From Siphonodentalium dalli (taxonomy: Eukaryota; Mollusca; Scaphopoda; Gadilida; Siphonodentaliidae), in assembly GCA_032622095.1 (NCBI GenBank), contig CP136068.1, positions 125,927,989-125,991,988 of the forward strand: DNA of 64,000 nt, written 5' to 3'. How positions within the stretch are numbered: position 1 is the first letter of the stretch; each line of letters starts with the position of its first letter. The position numbers were made by a program, and so were the translations under genes. A model generated the notes under the pieces. It saw nothing but the letters and a program-made list of their open reading frames with translations. It did no database searches and was not told the origin of the DNA. Below, in pieces: positions 46,201-60,513 of this stretch.

Positions 46201-49200
46201 TTCATTATTTCCATATAAGAAAAATAATAACAACCAACGCTCTTTATGCTTACCATATCCGGATCTATACAATAGTCAGGAAACGTAACGGTTTTTTCCT
46301 TTTGTTTGCACAACAAGTGAAAACAAATGACAATAACATACTGTTTATGCCATATTTCTGTATGATATAACAACAACTTCTGCCTATATTTTACTATTTC
46401 TGTTTATGGCGGTTTTTGACGGAGATGAATATTTTAACAGCATACCCACCGCCAACACCGCCCGTATCTTTAATATGAGCAATAAAAGATGTTTTTTTAT
46501 TAATACCAAATGCTCTCATCATACCCAGAAGCTGCACGTTGCATGGAAAATGATATATTGAGATGTCTGCCTAAGGTCGGATTATTTCAAGAGTCTCCCG
46601 AATGTCGTTTCATGTTGTTAGGTATATGTATATCATTACATGGTATTGGTTATAATAATTAAAGGCACGGGCGCCGTTCGTTGCAGAACTATTCATATGT
46701 GATCAAATCGCCACCAACAGATGGAATATTAAAATATATATAGCTTTGTCGAGATGTCTCCCTAAGGTCGGATTATTTCAAGAGTCTCACTAATGTCGTT
46801 AATTTTGTTAGCTATATGTATATGTATATCAGTACATGGCATTGGTTATAATAATTAAAGGCACGGGTGGCGTTCGTTGCAGAACTATTCATATGTGATC
46901 AAATCGCCACCAACAGATGGAATATTAAAATATATATAGCTTTGTCGAGATGTCTCCCTAAGGTCGGATTATTTCAAGAGTCTCCCTAATGTCGTTAATT
47001 TTGTTAGCTATATGTATATGTATATCAGTACATGGCATTGGTTATAATAATTAAAGGCACGGGCGGTGTTCGTTGCAGAAATATTAATATGTGGTCAAAT
47101 CGCCACCAACAGATGGAATATTAAAATATGTACAGTTTTGTTCATATACAAACGTAATCAGCGCACGAATAGTGTATTGTCCTCAATGTGTACGATGATT
47201 GCGTAAACAACAGCATGCTCGTGTTACGGAAGTTTTGCTTCTGTTTACATAACACAACGCAATCAAATTGGTTAATCAAACAAACATTATATAAACGCTC
47301 TTCATTATTTCCATATAAGAAATATAGTAACAAACAACGCTCTTTATGCTTACCATATCCGGATCTATACAAAAGTCAGGAAACGTAACGTACTGTTTAT
47401 GCCATAGTTCTGTATGATATAACAACAAATTCTGCCTATATTTTACTATTTCTGTTTGTGGCGGTTTTTGACGGAGCTGAATATTTTAACAGCATACCCA
47501 CCGCCAAAGACAGCCCGTATCTTTAATATGAGCAATAACAGATGTTTTTTTATTAATACCAAATGCTCTCACCATACCCAGAAGCTGCACGTTGCATGGA
47601 AAATGATATATTGAGATGTCTGCCTAAGGTCGGATTATTTCAAGAGTCTCCCGAATGTCTTTTCATGTTGTTAGGTATATGTATATCATTACATGGTATT
47701 GGTTATAATAATTAAAGGCACGGGCGGCGTTCGTTGCAGAACTATTCATATGTGATCAAATCGCCACCAACAGATGGAATATTAAAATATATATAGCTGT
47801 GTCGAGATGTCTCCCTAAGGTCGGATTATTTCAAGAGTCTCCCTAATGTTGTTAATTTTGTTAGCTATATGTATATGTATATCAGTACATGGAATTGGTT
47901 ATAATAATTAAAGGCACGGGCGGTGTTCGTTGCAGAAATATTGATATGTGGTCAAATCGCCACCAACAGATGGAATATTAAAATATGTACAGTTTTGTTC
48001 ATATGCAAACGTAATCAGCGCACGAATAGTGTATTGTCCTCAATGTGTACGATGATTGCGTAAACAACAGCATGCTCGTGTTACAGAAGTTTTGCTTCTG
48101 TTTACATAACACAACGCAATCATATTGGTTAATCACACAAACATTATATAAACGCTCTTCATTATTTCCATATAAGAAAAATAGTAACAAAGAACGCTCT
48201 TTATGCTTACCATATCCGGATCTATACAATAGTCAGGAAACGTAACGGTTTTTTCCTTTTGTTTGCACAACAAAGTGAAAACAATTGACAATAACATACT
48301 GTTTATGCCATATTTCTGTATGATATAACAACAACTTCTGCCTATATTTTACTATTTCTGTTTATGGCGGTTTTTGACGGAGATGAATATTTTAACAGCA
48401 TACCCACCGCCAACACCGCCCGTATCTTTAATATGAGCAATAAAAGATGTTTTTTTATTAATACCAAATGCTCTCATCATACCCAGAAGCTGCACGTTGC
48501 ATGGAAAATGATATATTGAGATGTCTGCCTAAGGTCGGATTATTTCAAGAGTCTCCCGAATGTCGTTTCATGTTGTTAGGTATATGTATATCATTACATG
48601 GTATTGGTTATAATAATTAAAGGCACGGGCGCCGTTCGTTGCAGAACTATTCATATGTGATCAAATCGCCACCAACAGATGGAAAATTAAAATATATATA
48701 GCTTTGTCGAGATGTCTCCCTAAGGTCGGATTATTTCAAGAGTCTCCCTAATGTCGTTAATTTTGTTAGCTATATGTATATGTATATCAGTACATGGTAT
48801 TGGTTATAATAATTAAAGGCACGGGTGGCGTTCGTTGCAGAACTATTCATATGTGATCAAATCGCCACCAACAGATGGAATATTAAAACATGTACAGTTT
48901 TGTTATTATGCAAACGTAATCAGCGCGTGAATAGTGTATTGTCCTCAATGTGTACGATGATTGCGTAAACAACAGCATGCTCGTGTTACAGAAGTTTTGC
49001 TTCTGTTTACAAAACACAACGCAATCATATTGGTTAATCACACAAACATTATATAAACGCTCTTCATTATTTCCATATAAGAAAAATAGTAACAAACAAC
49101 GCTCTTTATGCTTACCATATCGTCTCTATACAAAAGTCAGGAAACGTAACGGTTTTTTCCTTTTGTTTGCACAACAAAGTGAAAACAATTGACAATAACA

Positions 49201-51804
49201 TACTGTTTATGCCATATTTCTGTATGATATAACAACAACTTCTGCCTATATTTTACTATTTCTGTTTATGGCGGTTTTTGACGGAGATGAATATTTTAAT
49301 AGCATACCCACCGCCAACACCGCCCGTATCTTTAATATGAGCAATAAAAGATGTTTTTTTATTAATACCAAATGCTCTCACCATACCCAGAAGCTGCACG
49401 TTGCATGGAAAATGATATATTGAGATGTCTGCTTAAGGTCGGATTATTTCAAGAGTCTCCCGAATGTCGTTTCATGTTGTTAGGTATATGTATATCATTA
49501 CATGGTATTGGTTATAATAATTAAAGGCACGAGCGGCATTCGTTGCAGAACTATTCATATGTGATCAAATCGCCACCAACAGATGGAAAATTAAAATATA
49601 TATAGCTTTGTCGAGATGTCTCCCTAAGGTCGGATTATTTCAAGAGTCTCCCTAATGTCGTTAATTTTGTTAGCTATATGTATATGTATATCAGTACATG
49701 GCATTGGTTATAATAATTAAAGGCACGGGTGGCGTTCGTTGCAGAACTATTCATATGTGATCAAATCGCCACCAACAGATGGAATATTAAAATATATATA
49801 GCTTTGTCGAGATGTCTCCCTAAGGTCGGATTATTTCAAGAGTCTCCCTAATGTCGTTAATTTTGTTAGCTATATGTATATGTATATCAGTACATGGCAT
49901 TGGTTATAATAATTAAAGGCACGGGCGGTGTTCGTTGCAGAAATATTAATATGTGGTCAAATCGCCACCAACAGATGGAATATTAAAACATGTACAGTTT
50001 TGTTCATATACAAACGTAATCAGCGCACGAATAGTGTATTGTCCTCAACGTGTACGATGATTGCGTAAACAACAGCATGCTCGTGTTACGGAAGTTTTGC
50101 TTCTGTTTACATAACACAACGCAATCAAATTGGTTAATCAAACAAACATTATATAAACGCTCTTCATTATTTCCATATAAGAAATATAGTAACAAAGAAC
50201 GCTCTTTATGCTTACCATATCCGGATCTATACAATAGTCAGGAAACGTAACGTACTGTTTATGCCATAGTTCTGTATGATATAACAACAAATTCTGCCTA
50301 TATTTTACTATTTCTGTTTGTGGCGGTTTTTGACGGAGCTGAATATTTTAACAGCATACCCACCGCCAAAGACAGCCCGTATCTTTAATATGAGCAATAA
50401 CAGATGTTTTTTTATTAATACCAAATGCTCTCACCATACCCAGAAGCTGCACGTTGCATGGAAAATGATATATTGAGATGTCTGCCTAAGGTCGGATTAT
50501 TTCAAGAGTCTCCCGAATGTCTTTTCATGTTGTTAGGTATATGTATATCATTACATGGTATTGGTTATAATAATTAAAGGCACGGGCGGCGTTCGTTGCA
50601 GAACTATTCATATGTGATCAAATCGCCACCAACAGATGGAATATTAAAATATATATAGCTGTGTCGAGATGTCTCCCTAAGGTCGGATTATTTCAAGAGT
50701 CTCCCTAATGTCGTTAATTTTTTTAGCTATATGTATATGTATATCAGTACATGGAATTGGTTATAATAATTAAAGGCACGGGCGGTGTTCGTTGCAGAAA
50801 TATTGATATGTGGTCAAATCGCCACCAACAGATGGAATATTAAAATATGTACAGTTTTGTTCATATGCAAACGTAATCAGCGCACGAATGGTGTATTGTC
50901 CTCAATGTGTACGATGATTGCGTAAACAACAGCATGCTCGTGTTACAGAAGTTTTGCTTCTGTTTACATAACACAACGCAATCATATTGGTTAATCACAC
51001 AAACATTATATAAACGCTCTTCATTATTTCCATATAAGAAAAATAGTAACAAAGAACGCTCTTTATGCTTACCATATCCGGATCTATACAATAGTCAGGA
51101 AACGTAACGGTTTTTTCCTTTTGTTTGCACAACAAAGTGAAAACAATTGACAATAACATACTGTTTATGCCATATTTCTGTATGATATAACAACAACTTC
51201 TGCCTATATTTTACTATTTCTGTTTATGGCGGTTTTTGACGGAGATGAATATTTTAACAGCATACCCACCGCCAACACCGCCCGTATCTTTAATATGAGC
51301 AATAACAGATGTTTTTTTATTAATACCAAATGCTCTCATCATACCCAGAAGCTGCACGTTGCATGGAAAATGATATATTGAGATGTCTGCCTAAGGTCGG
51401 ATTATTTCAAGAGTCTCCCGAATGTCGTTTCATGTTGTTAGGTATATGTATATCATTACATGGTATTGGTTATAATAATTAAAGGCACGGGCGCCGTTCG
51501 TTGCAGAACTATTCATATGTGATCAAATCGCCACCAACAGATGGAATATTAAAATATATATAGCTTTGTCGAGATGTCTCCCTAAGGTCGGATTATTTCA
51601 AGAGTCTCCCTAATGTCGTTAATTTTGTTAGCTATATGTATATGTATATCAGTACATGGTATTGGTTATAATAATTAAAGGCACGGGTGGCGTTCGTTGC
51701 AGAACTATTCATATGTGATCAAATCGCCACCAACAGATGGAATATTAAAACATGTACAGTTTTGTTCTTATGCAAACGTAATCAGCGCGTGAATAGTGTA
51801 TTGT
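43267..51804 (+). repeat. Three-unit higher-order repeat, three copies
   Basis: Blocks 43267-46080 (2814 bp), 46081-48942 (2862 bp) and 48943-51804 (2862 bp) have unit lengths 1100+857+857, 1100+857+905 and 1100+857+905. Shared diagnostic variants include tcatatacaaacg in the second unit of each block, agctgtgtcgaga following it, and aacaaccaacgctc opening the first two blocks. The 48-bp difference between the first block and the others is the presence/absence segment in the third unit. Confidence 0.88.
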
Positions 51805-54800
51805 CCTCAATGTGTACGATGATTGCGTAAACAACAGCATGCTCGTGTTACAGAAGTTTTGCTTCTGTTTACAAAACACAACGCAATCATATTGGTTAAT
51901 CACACAAACATTATATAAACGCTCTTCATTATTTCCATATAAGAAAAATAGTAACAAACAACGCTCTTTATGCTTACCATATCGTCTCTATACAAAAGTC
52001 AGGAAACGTAACGGTTTTTTCCTTTTGTTTGCACAACAAAGTGAAAACAATTGACAATAACATACTGTTTATGCCATATTTCTGTATGATATAACAACAA
52101 CTTCTGCCTATATTTTACTATTTCTGTTTATGGCGGTTTTTGACGGAGATGAATATTTTAATAGCATACCCACCGCCAACACCGCCCGTATCTTTAATAT
52201 GAGCAATAAAAGATGTTTTTTTATTAATACCAAATGCTCTCACCATACCCAGAAGCTGCACGTTGCATGGAAAATGATATATTGAGATGTCTGCTTAAGG
52301 TCGGATTATTTCAAGAGTCTCCCGAATGTCGTTTCATGTTGTTAGGTATATGTATATCATTACATGGTATTGGTTATAATAATTAAAGGCACGAGCGGCA
52401 TTCGTTGCAGAACTATTCATATGTGATCAAATCGCCACCAACAGATGGAAAATTAAAATATATATAGCTTTGTCGAGATGTCTCCCTAAGGTCGGATTAT
52501 TTCAAGAGTCTCCCCAATGTCGTTAATTTTGTTAGCTATATGTATATGTATATGAGTACATGGCATTGGTTATAATAATTAAAGGCACGGGCGGTGTTCG
52601 TTGCAGAAATATTAATATGTGGTCAAATCGCCACCAACAGATGGAATATTAAAACATGTACAGTTTTGTTCATATGCAAACGTAATCAGCGCTTGGATAG
52701 TGTATTGTCCTCAATGTGTACGATGATTGCGTAAACAACAGCATGCTCGTGTTACAGAAGTTTTGCTTCTGTTTACAAAACACAACGCAATCATATTGGT
52801 TAATCAAACAAACATTATATAAACGCTCTTCATTATTTCCATATAAGAAAAATAGTAACAAACAACGCTCTTTATGCTTACCATATCCGGATCTATACAA
52901 AAGTCAGGAAACGTAACGGTTTTTTCCTTTTGTTTGCACAACAAAGTGAAAACAATTGACAATAACATACTGTTTATGCCATATTTCTGTATGATATAAC
53001 AACAAATTCTGCCTATATTTTACTATTTCTGTTTGTGGCGGTTTTTGACGGAGCTGAATATTTTAACAGCATACCCACCGCCAACACCGCCCGTATCTTT
53101 AATATGAGCAATAAAAGATGTTTTTTTATTAATACCAAATGCTCTCATCATACCCAGAAGCTGCACGTTGCATGGAAAATGATATATTGAGATGTCTGCC
53201 TAAGGTCGGATTATTTCAAGAGTCTCCCGAATGTCGTTTCATGTTGTTAGGTATATGTATATCATTACATGGTATTGGTTATAATAATTAAAGGCACGGG
53301 CGCCGTTCGTTGCAGAACTATTCATATGTGATCAAATCGCCACCAACAGATGGAATATTAAAATATATATAGCTTTGTCGAGATGTCTCCCTAAGGTCGG
53401 ATTATTTCAAGAGTCTCCCTAATGTCGTTAATTTTGTTAGCTATATGTATATGTATATCAGGACATGGCATTGGTTATAATACTTAAAGGCACGGGCGGT
53501 GTTCGTTGCAGAAATATTAATATGTGGTCAAATCGCCACCAACAGATGGAATATTAAAATATGTACAGTTTTGTTCATATGCAAACGTAATCAGCGCATG
53601 AATAGTGTATTGTCCTCAATGTGTACGATGATTGCGTAAACAACAGCATGCTCGTGTTATAAAAGTTTTGCTTCTGTTTACATAACACAACGCAATCATA
53701 TTAGTTAATCACACAAACATTATATAAACGCTCTTCATTATTTCCATATAAGAAATATAGTAACAAAGAACGCTCTTTATGCTTACCATATCCGGATCTA
53801 TACAAAAGTCAGGAAACGTAACGTAAAGTTTATGCCATAGTTCTGTATGATATAACAACACATTCTGCCTATATTTTACTATTTTTGTTTATGGCGGTTT
53901 TTGACGGAGCTGAATATTTTAACAGCATACCCACCGCCAAAGACAGCCCGTATCATTAATATGAGCAATAAAAGATGTTTTTTTATTAATACCAAATGCT
54001 CTCACCATACCCAGAAGCTGCACGTTGCATGGAAAATGATATATTGAGATGTCTGCCTAAGGTCGGATTATTTCAAGAGTCTCCCGAATGTCGTTTCATG
54101 TTGTTAGGTATATGTATATCATTACATGATATTGGTTATAATAATTAAAGGCACGGGCGGCGTTCGTTGCAGAACTATTCATATGTGATCAAATCGCCAC
54201 CAACAGATGGAATATTAAAATATATATAGCTTTGTCGAGATGTCTCCCTAAGGTCGGATTATTTCAAGAGTCTCCCTAATGTCGTTAATGTTGTTAGCTA
54301 TATGTATATGTATATCAGTACATGGCATTGGTTATAATAATTAAAGGCACGGGCGGTGTTCGTTGCAGAAATATTAATATGTGGTCAAATCGCCACCAAC
54401 AGATGGAATATTAAAATATGTACAGTTTTGTTCATATGCAAACGTAATCAGCGCACGAATAGTGTATTGTCCTCAATGTGTACGATGATTGCGTAAACAA
54501 CAGCATGCTCGTGTTACCGAAGTTTTGCTTCTGTTTACATAACACAACGCAATCATATTGGTTAATCACACAAACATTATATAAACGCTCTTCATTACTT
54601 CCATATAAGAAAAATAGTAACAAACAACGCTCTTTTTGCTTACCATATCCGGATCTATACAAAAGTCAGGAAACGTAACGTTTTTTCCTTTAGTTTGCAC
54701 AACAAAGTGAACACAATTGACAATAACATACTGTTTATGCCATATTTCTGTATGATATAAAAAACAACAAATTCTGCCTATATTTTACTATTTCTGTTTA

Positions 54801-55376
54801 TGGCGGTTTTTGACGGAGATGAATATTTTAACAGCATACCCACCGCCAACACCGCCCGTATCTATAATATGAGCAATAAAAGATGTTTTTTATTAATACC
54901 AAATGCTCTCACCATACCCAGAAGCTGCACGTTGCATGGAAAATGATATATTGAGATGTCTGTCTAAGGTCGGATTATTTCAAGAATCTCCCGAATGTCG
55001 CTTCATGTTGTTAGGTATATGTATATCTTACATGGTATTGGTTATCATAATTAAAGGCACGGGCGGCGTTCGTTGCAGAACTATTCATATGTAATCAAAT
55101 CGCCACCAACAGATGGAATATTAAAATATATATAGTTTTGTCGAGATGTCTCCCTAAGGTCGGATTATTTCAAGAGTCTCCATAATGTCGTTAATTTTGT
55201 TAGCTATATGTATATGTATATCAGTACATGGCATTGGTTATAATAATTAAAGGCACGGGCGGTGTTCGTTGCAGAAATATTAATATGTGGTCAAATCGCC
55301 ACCAACAGATGGAATATTAAAACATGTACAGTTTTGTTCATATACAAACGTAATCAGCGCACGAATAGTGTATTGT
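50043..55376 (+). repeat. Six-unit higher-order repeat, copy 1
   Basis: Units 857, 905, 904, 905, 857 and 906 bp (5334 bp). Diagnostic variants are gttaatttttttagct at about 50714, ccatatcgtctctatac at about 51977, gtgttataaaagttttg at about 53655 and gttaccgaagttttgct at about 54513. The same variants recur in the same order in the next block. Confidence 0.9.
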
Positions 55377-58300
55377 CCTCAATGTGTACGATGATTGCGT
55401 AAACAACAGCATGCTCGTGTTACGGAAGTTTTGCTTCTGTTTACATAACACAACGCAATCAAATTGGTTAATCAAACAAACATTATATAAACGCTCTTCA
55501 TTATTTCCATATAAGAAATATAGTAACAAAGAACGCTCTTTATGCTTACCATATCCGGATCTATACAATAGTCAGGAAACGTAACGTACTGTTTATGCCA
55601 TAGTTCTGTATGATATAACAACAAATTCTGCCTATATTTTACTATTTCTGTTTGTGGCGGTTTTTGACGGAGCTGAATATTTTAACAGCATACCCACCGC
55701 CAAAGACAGCCCGTATCTTTAATATGAGCAATAACAGATGTTTTTTTATTAATACCAAATGCTCTCACCATACCCAGAAGCTGCACGTTGCATGGAAAAT
55801 GATATATTGAGATGTCTGCCTAAGGTCGGATTATTTCAAGAGTCTCCCGAATGTCTTTTCATGTTGTTAGGTATATGTATATCATTACATGGTATTGGTT
55901 ATAATAATTAAAGGCACGGGCGGCGTTCGTTGCAGAACTATTCATATGTGATCAAATCGCCACCAACAGATGGAATATTAAAATATATATAGCTGTGTCG
56001 AGATGTCTCCCTAAGGTCGGATTATTTCAAGAGTCTCCCTAATGTCGTTAATTTTTTTAGCTATATGTATATGTATATCAGTACATGGAATTGGTTATAA
56101 TAATTAAAGGCACGGGCGGTGTTCGTTGCAGAAATATTGATATGTGGTCAAATCGCCACCAACAGATGGAATATTAAAATATGTACAGTTTTGTTCATAT
56201 GCAAACGTAATCAGCGCACGAATAGTGTATTGTCCTCAATGTGTACGATGATTGCGTAAACAACAGCATGCTCGTGTTACAGAAGTTTTGCTTCTGTTTA
56301 CATAACACAACGCAATCATATTGGTTAATCACACAAACATTATATAAACGCTCTTCATTATTTCCATATAAGAAAAATAGTAACAAAGAACGCTCTTTAT
56401 GCTTACCATATCCGGATCTATACAATAGTCAGGAAACGTAACGGTTTTTTCCTTTTGTTTGCACAACAAAGTGAAAACAATTGACAATAACATACTGTTT
56501 ATGCCATATTTCTGTATGATATAACAACAACTTCTGCCTATATTTTACTATTTCTGTTTATGGCGGTTTTTGACGGAGATGAATATTTTAACAGCATACC
56601 CACCGCCAACACCGCCCGTATCTTTAATATGAGCAACAAAAGATGTTTTTTTATTAATACCAAATGCTCTCATCATACCCAGAAGCTGCACGTTGCATGG
56701 AAAATGATATATTGAGATGTCTGCCTAAGGTCGGATTATTTCAAGAGTCTCCCGAATGTCGTTTCATGTTGTTAGGTATATGTATATCATTACATGGTAT
56801 TGGTTATAATAATTAAAGGCACGGGCGCCGTTCGTTGCAGAACTATTCATATGTGATCAAATCGCCACCAACAGATGGAATATTAAAATATATATAGCTT
56901 TGTCGAGATGTCTCCCTAAGGTCGGATTATTTCAAGAGTCTCCCTAATGTCGTTAATTTTGTTAGCTATATGTATATGTATATCAGTACATGGTATTGGT
57001 TATAATAATTAAAGGCACGGGTGGCGTTCGTTGCAGAACTATTCATATGTGATCAAATCGCCACCAACAGATGGAATATTAAAACATGTACAGTTTTGTT
57101 CTTATGCAAACGTAATCAGCGCGTGAATAGTGTATTGTCCTCAATGTGTACGATGATTGCGTAAACAACAGCATGCTCGTGTTACAGAAGTTTTGCTTCT
57201 GTTTACAAAACACAACGCAATCATATTGGTTAATCACACAAACATTATATAAACGCTCTTCATTATTTCCATATAAGAAAAATAGTAACAAACAACGCTC
57301 TTTATGCTTACCATATCGTCTCTATACAAAAGTCAGGAAACGTAACGGTTTTTTCCTTTTGTTTGCACAACAAAGTGAAAACAATTGACAATAACATACT
57401 GTTTGTGCCATATTTCTGTATGATATAACAACAACTTCTGCCTATATTTTACTATTTCTGTTTATGGCGGTTTTTGACGGAGATGAATATTTTAATAGCA
57501 TACCCACCGCCAACACCGCCCGTATCTTTAATATGAGCAATAAAAGATGTTTTTTTTATTAATACCAAATGCTCTCACCATACCCAGAAGCTGCACGTTG
57601 CATGGAAAATGATATATTGAGATGTCTGCTTAAGGTCGGATTATTTCAAGAGTCTCCCGAATGTCGTTTCATGTTGTTAGGTATATGTATATCATTACAT
57701 GGTATTGGTTATAATAATTAAAGGCACGAGCGGCATTCGTTGCAGAACTATTCATATGTGATCAAATCGCCACCAACAGATGGAAAATTAAAATATATAT
57801 AGCTTTGTCGAGATGTCTCCCTAAGGTCGGATTATTTCAAGAGTCTCCCCAATGTCGTTAATTTTGTTAGCTATATGTATATGTATATGAGTACATGGCA
57901 TTGGTTATAATAATTAAAGGCACGGGCGGTGTTCGTTGCAGAAATATTAATATGTGGTCAAATCGCCACCAACAGATGGAATATTAAAACATGTACAGTT
58001 TTGTTCATATGCAAACGTAATCAGCGCTTGGATAGTGTATTGTCCTCAATGTGTACGATGATTGCGTAAACAACAGCATGCTCGTGTTACAGAAGTTTTG
58101 CTTCTGTTTACAAAACACAACGCAATCATATTGGTTAATCACACAAACATTATATAAACGCTCTTCATTATTTCCATATAAGAAAAATAGTAACAAACAA
58201 CGCTCTTTATGCTTACCATATCCGGATCTATACAAAAGTCAGTAAACGTAACGGTTTTTTCCTTTTGTTTGCACAACAAAGTGAAAACAATTGACAATAA

Positions 58301-60513
58301 CATACTGTTTATGCCATATTTCTGTATGATATAACAACAAATTCTGCCTATATTTTACTATTTCTGTTTGTGGCGGTTTTTGACGGAGCTGAATATTTTA
58401 ACAGCATACCCACTGCCAACACCGCCCGTATCTTTAATATGAGCAATAAAAGATGTTTTTTTTATTAATACCAAATGCTCTCATCATACCCAGAAGCTGC
58501 ACGTTGCATGGAAAATGATATATTGAGATGTCTGCCTAAGGTCGGATTATTTCAAGAGTCTCCCGAATGTCGTTTCATGTTGTTAGGTATATGTATATCA
58601 TTACATGATATTGGTTATAATAATTAAAGGCACGGGCGGCGTTCGTTGCAGAACTATTCATATGTGATCAAATCGCCACCAACAGATGGAATATTAAAAT
58701 ATGTACAGTTTTGTTCATATGCAAACGTAATCAGCGCATGAATAGTGTATTGTCCTCAATGTGTACGATGATTGCGTAAACAACAGCATGCTCGTGTTAT
58801 AAAAGTTTTGCTTCTGTTTACATAACACAACGCAATCATATTAGTTAATCACACAAACATTATATAAACGCTCTTCATTATTTCCATATAAGAAATATAG
58901 TAACAAAGAACGCTCTTTATGCTTACCATATCCGGATCTATACAAAAGTCAGGAAACGTAACGTAAAGTTTATGCCATAGTTCTGTATGATATAACAACA
59001 CATTCTGCCTATATTTTACTATTTTTGTTTATGGCGGTTTTTGACGGAGCTGAATATTTTAACAGCATACCCACCGCCAAAGACAGCCCGTATCATTAAT
59101 ATGAGCAATAAAAGATGTTTTTTTATTAATACCAAATGCTCTCACCATACCCAGAAGCTGCGCGTTGCATGGAAAATGATATATTGAGATGTCTGCCTAA
59201 GGTCGGATTATTTCAAGAGTCTCCCGAATGTCGTTTCATGTTGTTAGGTATATGTATATCATTACATGATATTGGTTATAATAATTAAAGGCACGGGCGG
59301 CGTTCGTTGCAGAACTATTCATATGTGATCAAATCGCCACCAACAGATGGAATATTAAAATATATATAGCTTTGTCGAGATGTCTCCCTAAGGTCGGATT
59401 ATTTCAAGAGTCTCCCTAATGTCGTTAATGTTGTTAGCTATATGTATATGTATATCAGTACATGGCATTGGTTATAATAATTAAAGGCACGGGCGGTGTT
59501 CGTTGCAGAAATATTAATATGTGGTCAAATCGCCACCAACAGATGGAATATTAAAATATGTACAGTTTTGTTCATATGCAAACGTAATCAGCGCACGAAT
59601 AGTGTATTGTCCTCAATGTGTACGATGATTGCGTAAACAACAGCATGCTCGTGTTACCGAAGTTTTGCTTCTGTTTACATAACACAACGCAATCATATTG
59701 GTTAATCACACAAACATTATATAAACGCTCTTCATTACTTCCATATAAGAAAAATAGTAACAAACAACGCTCTTTTTGCTTACCATATCCGGATCTATAC
59801 AAAAGTCAGGAAACGTTTTTTCCTTTAGTTTGCACAACAAAGTGAACACAATTGACAATAACATACTGTTTATGCCATATTTCTGTATGATATAAAAAAC
59901 AACAAATTCTGCCTATATTTTACTATTTCTGTTGATGGCGGTTTTTGACGGAGATGAATATTTTAACAGCATACCCACCGCCAACACCGCCCGTATCTAT
60001 AATATGAGCAATAAAAGATGTTTTTTATTAATACCAAATGCTCTCACCATACCCAGAAGCTGCACGTTGCATGGAAAATGATATATTGAGATGTCTGTCT
60101 AAGGTCGGATTATTTCAAGAATCTCCCGAATGTCGTTTCATGTTGTTAGGTATATGTATATCTTACATGGTATTGGTTATCATAATTAAAGGCACGGGCG
60201 GCGTTCGTTGCAGAACTATTCATATGTAATCAAATCGCCACCAACAGATGGAATATTAAAATATATATAGTTTTGTCGAGATGTCTCCCTAAGGTCGGAT
60301 TATTTCAAGAGTCTCCATAATGTCGTTAATTTTGTTAGCTATATGTATATGTATATCAGTACATGACATTGGTTATAATAATTAAAGGCACGGGCGGTGT
60401 TCGTTGCAGAAATATTAATATGTGGTCAAATCGCCACCAACAGATGGAATATTAAAATATGTACAGTTTTGTTCATATGTGCAAACGTAATCAGCGCGTG
60501 AATAGTGTATTGT
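55377..60513 (+). repeat. Six-unit higher-order repeat, copy 2
   Basis: Units 857, 905, 905, 710, 857 and 903 bp (5137 bp). It repeats the variants of 50043-55376 in the same order (about 56049, 57312, 58795 and 59653). The fourth unit is 710 rather than 905 bp, so one 196-bp module was lost (or gained in copy 1) after the block duplicated. Confidence 0.9.
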
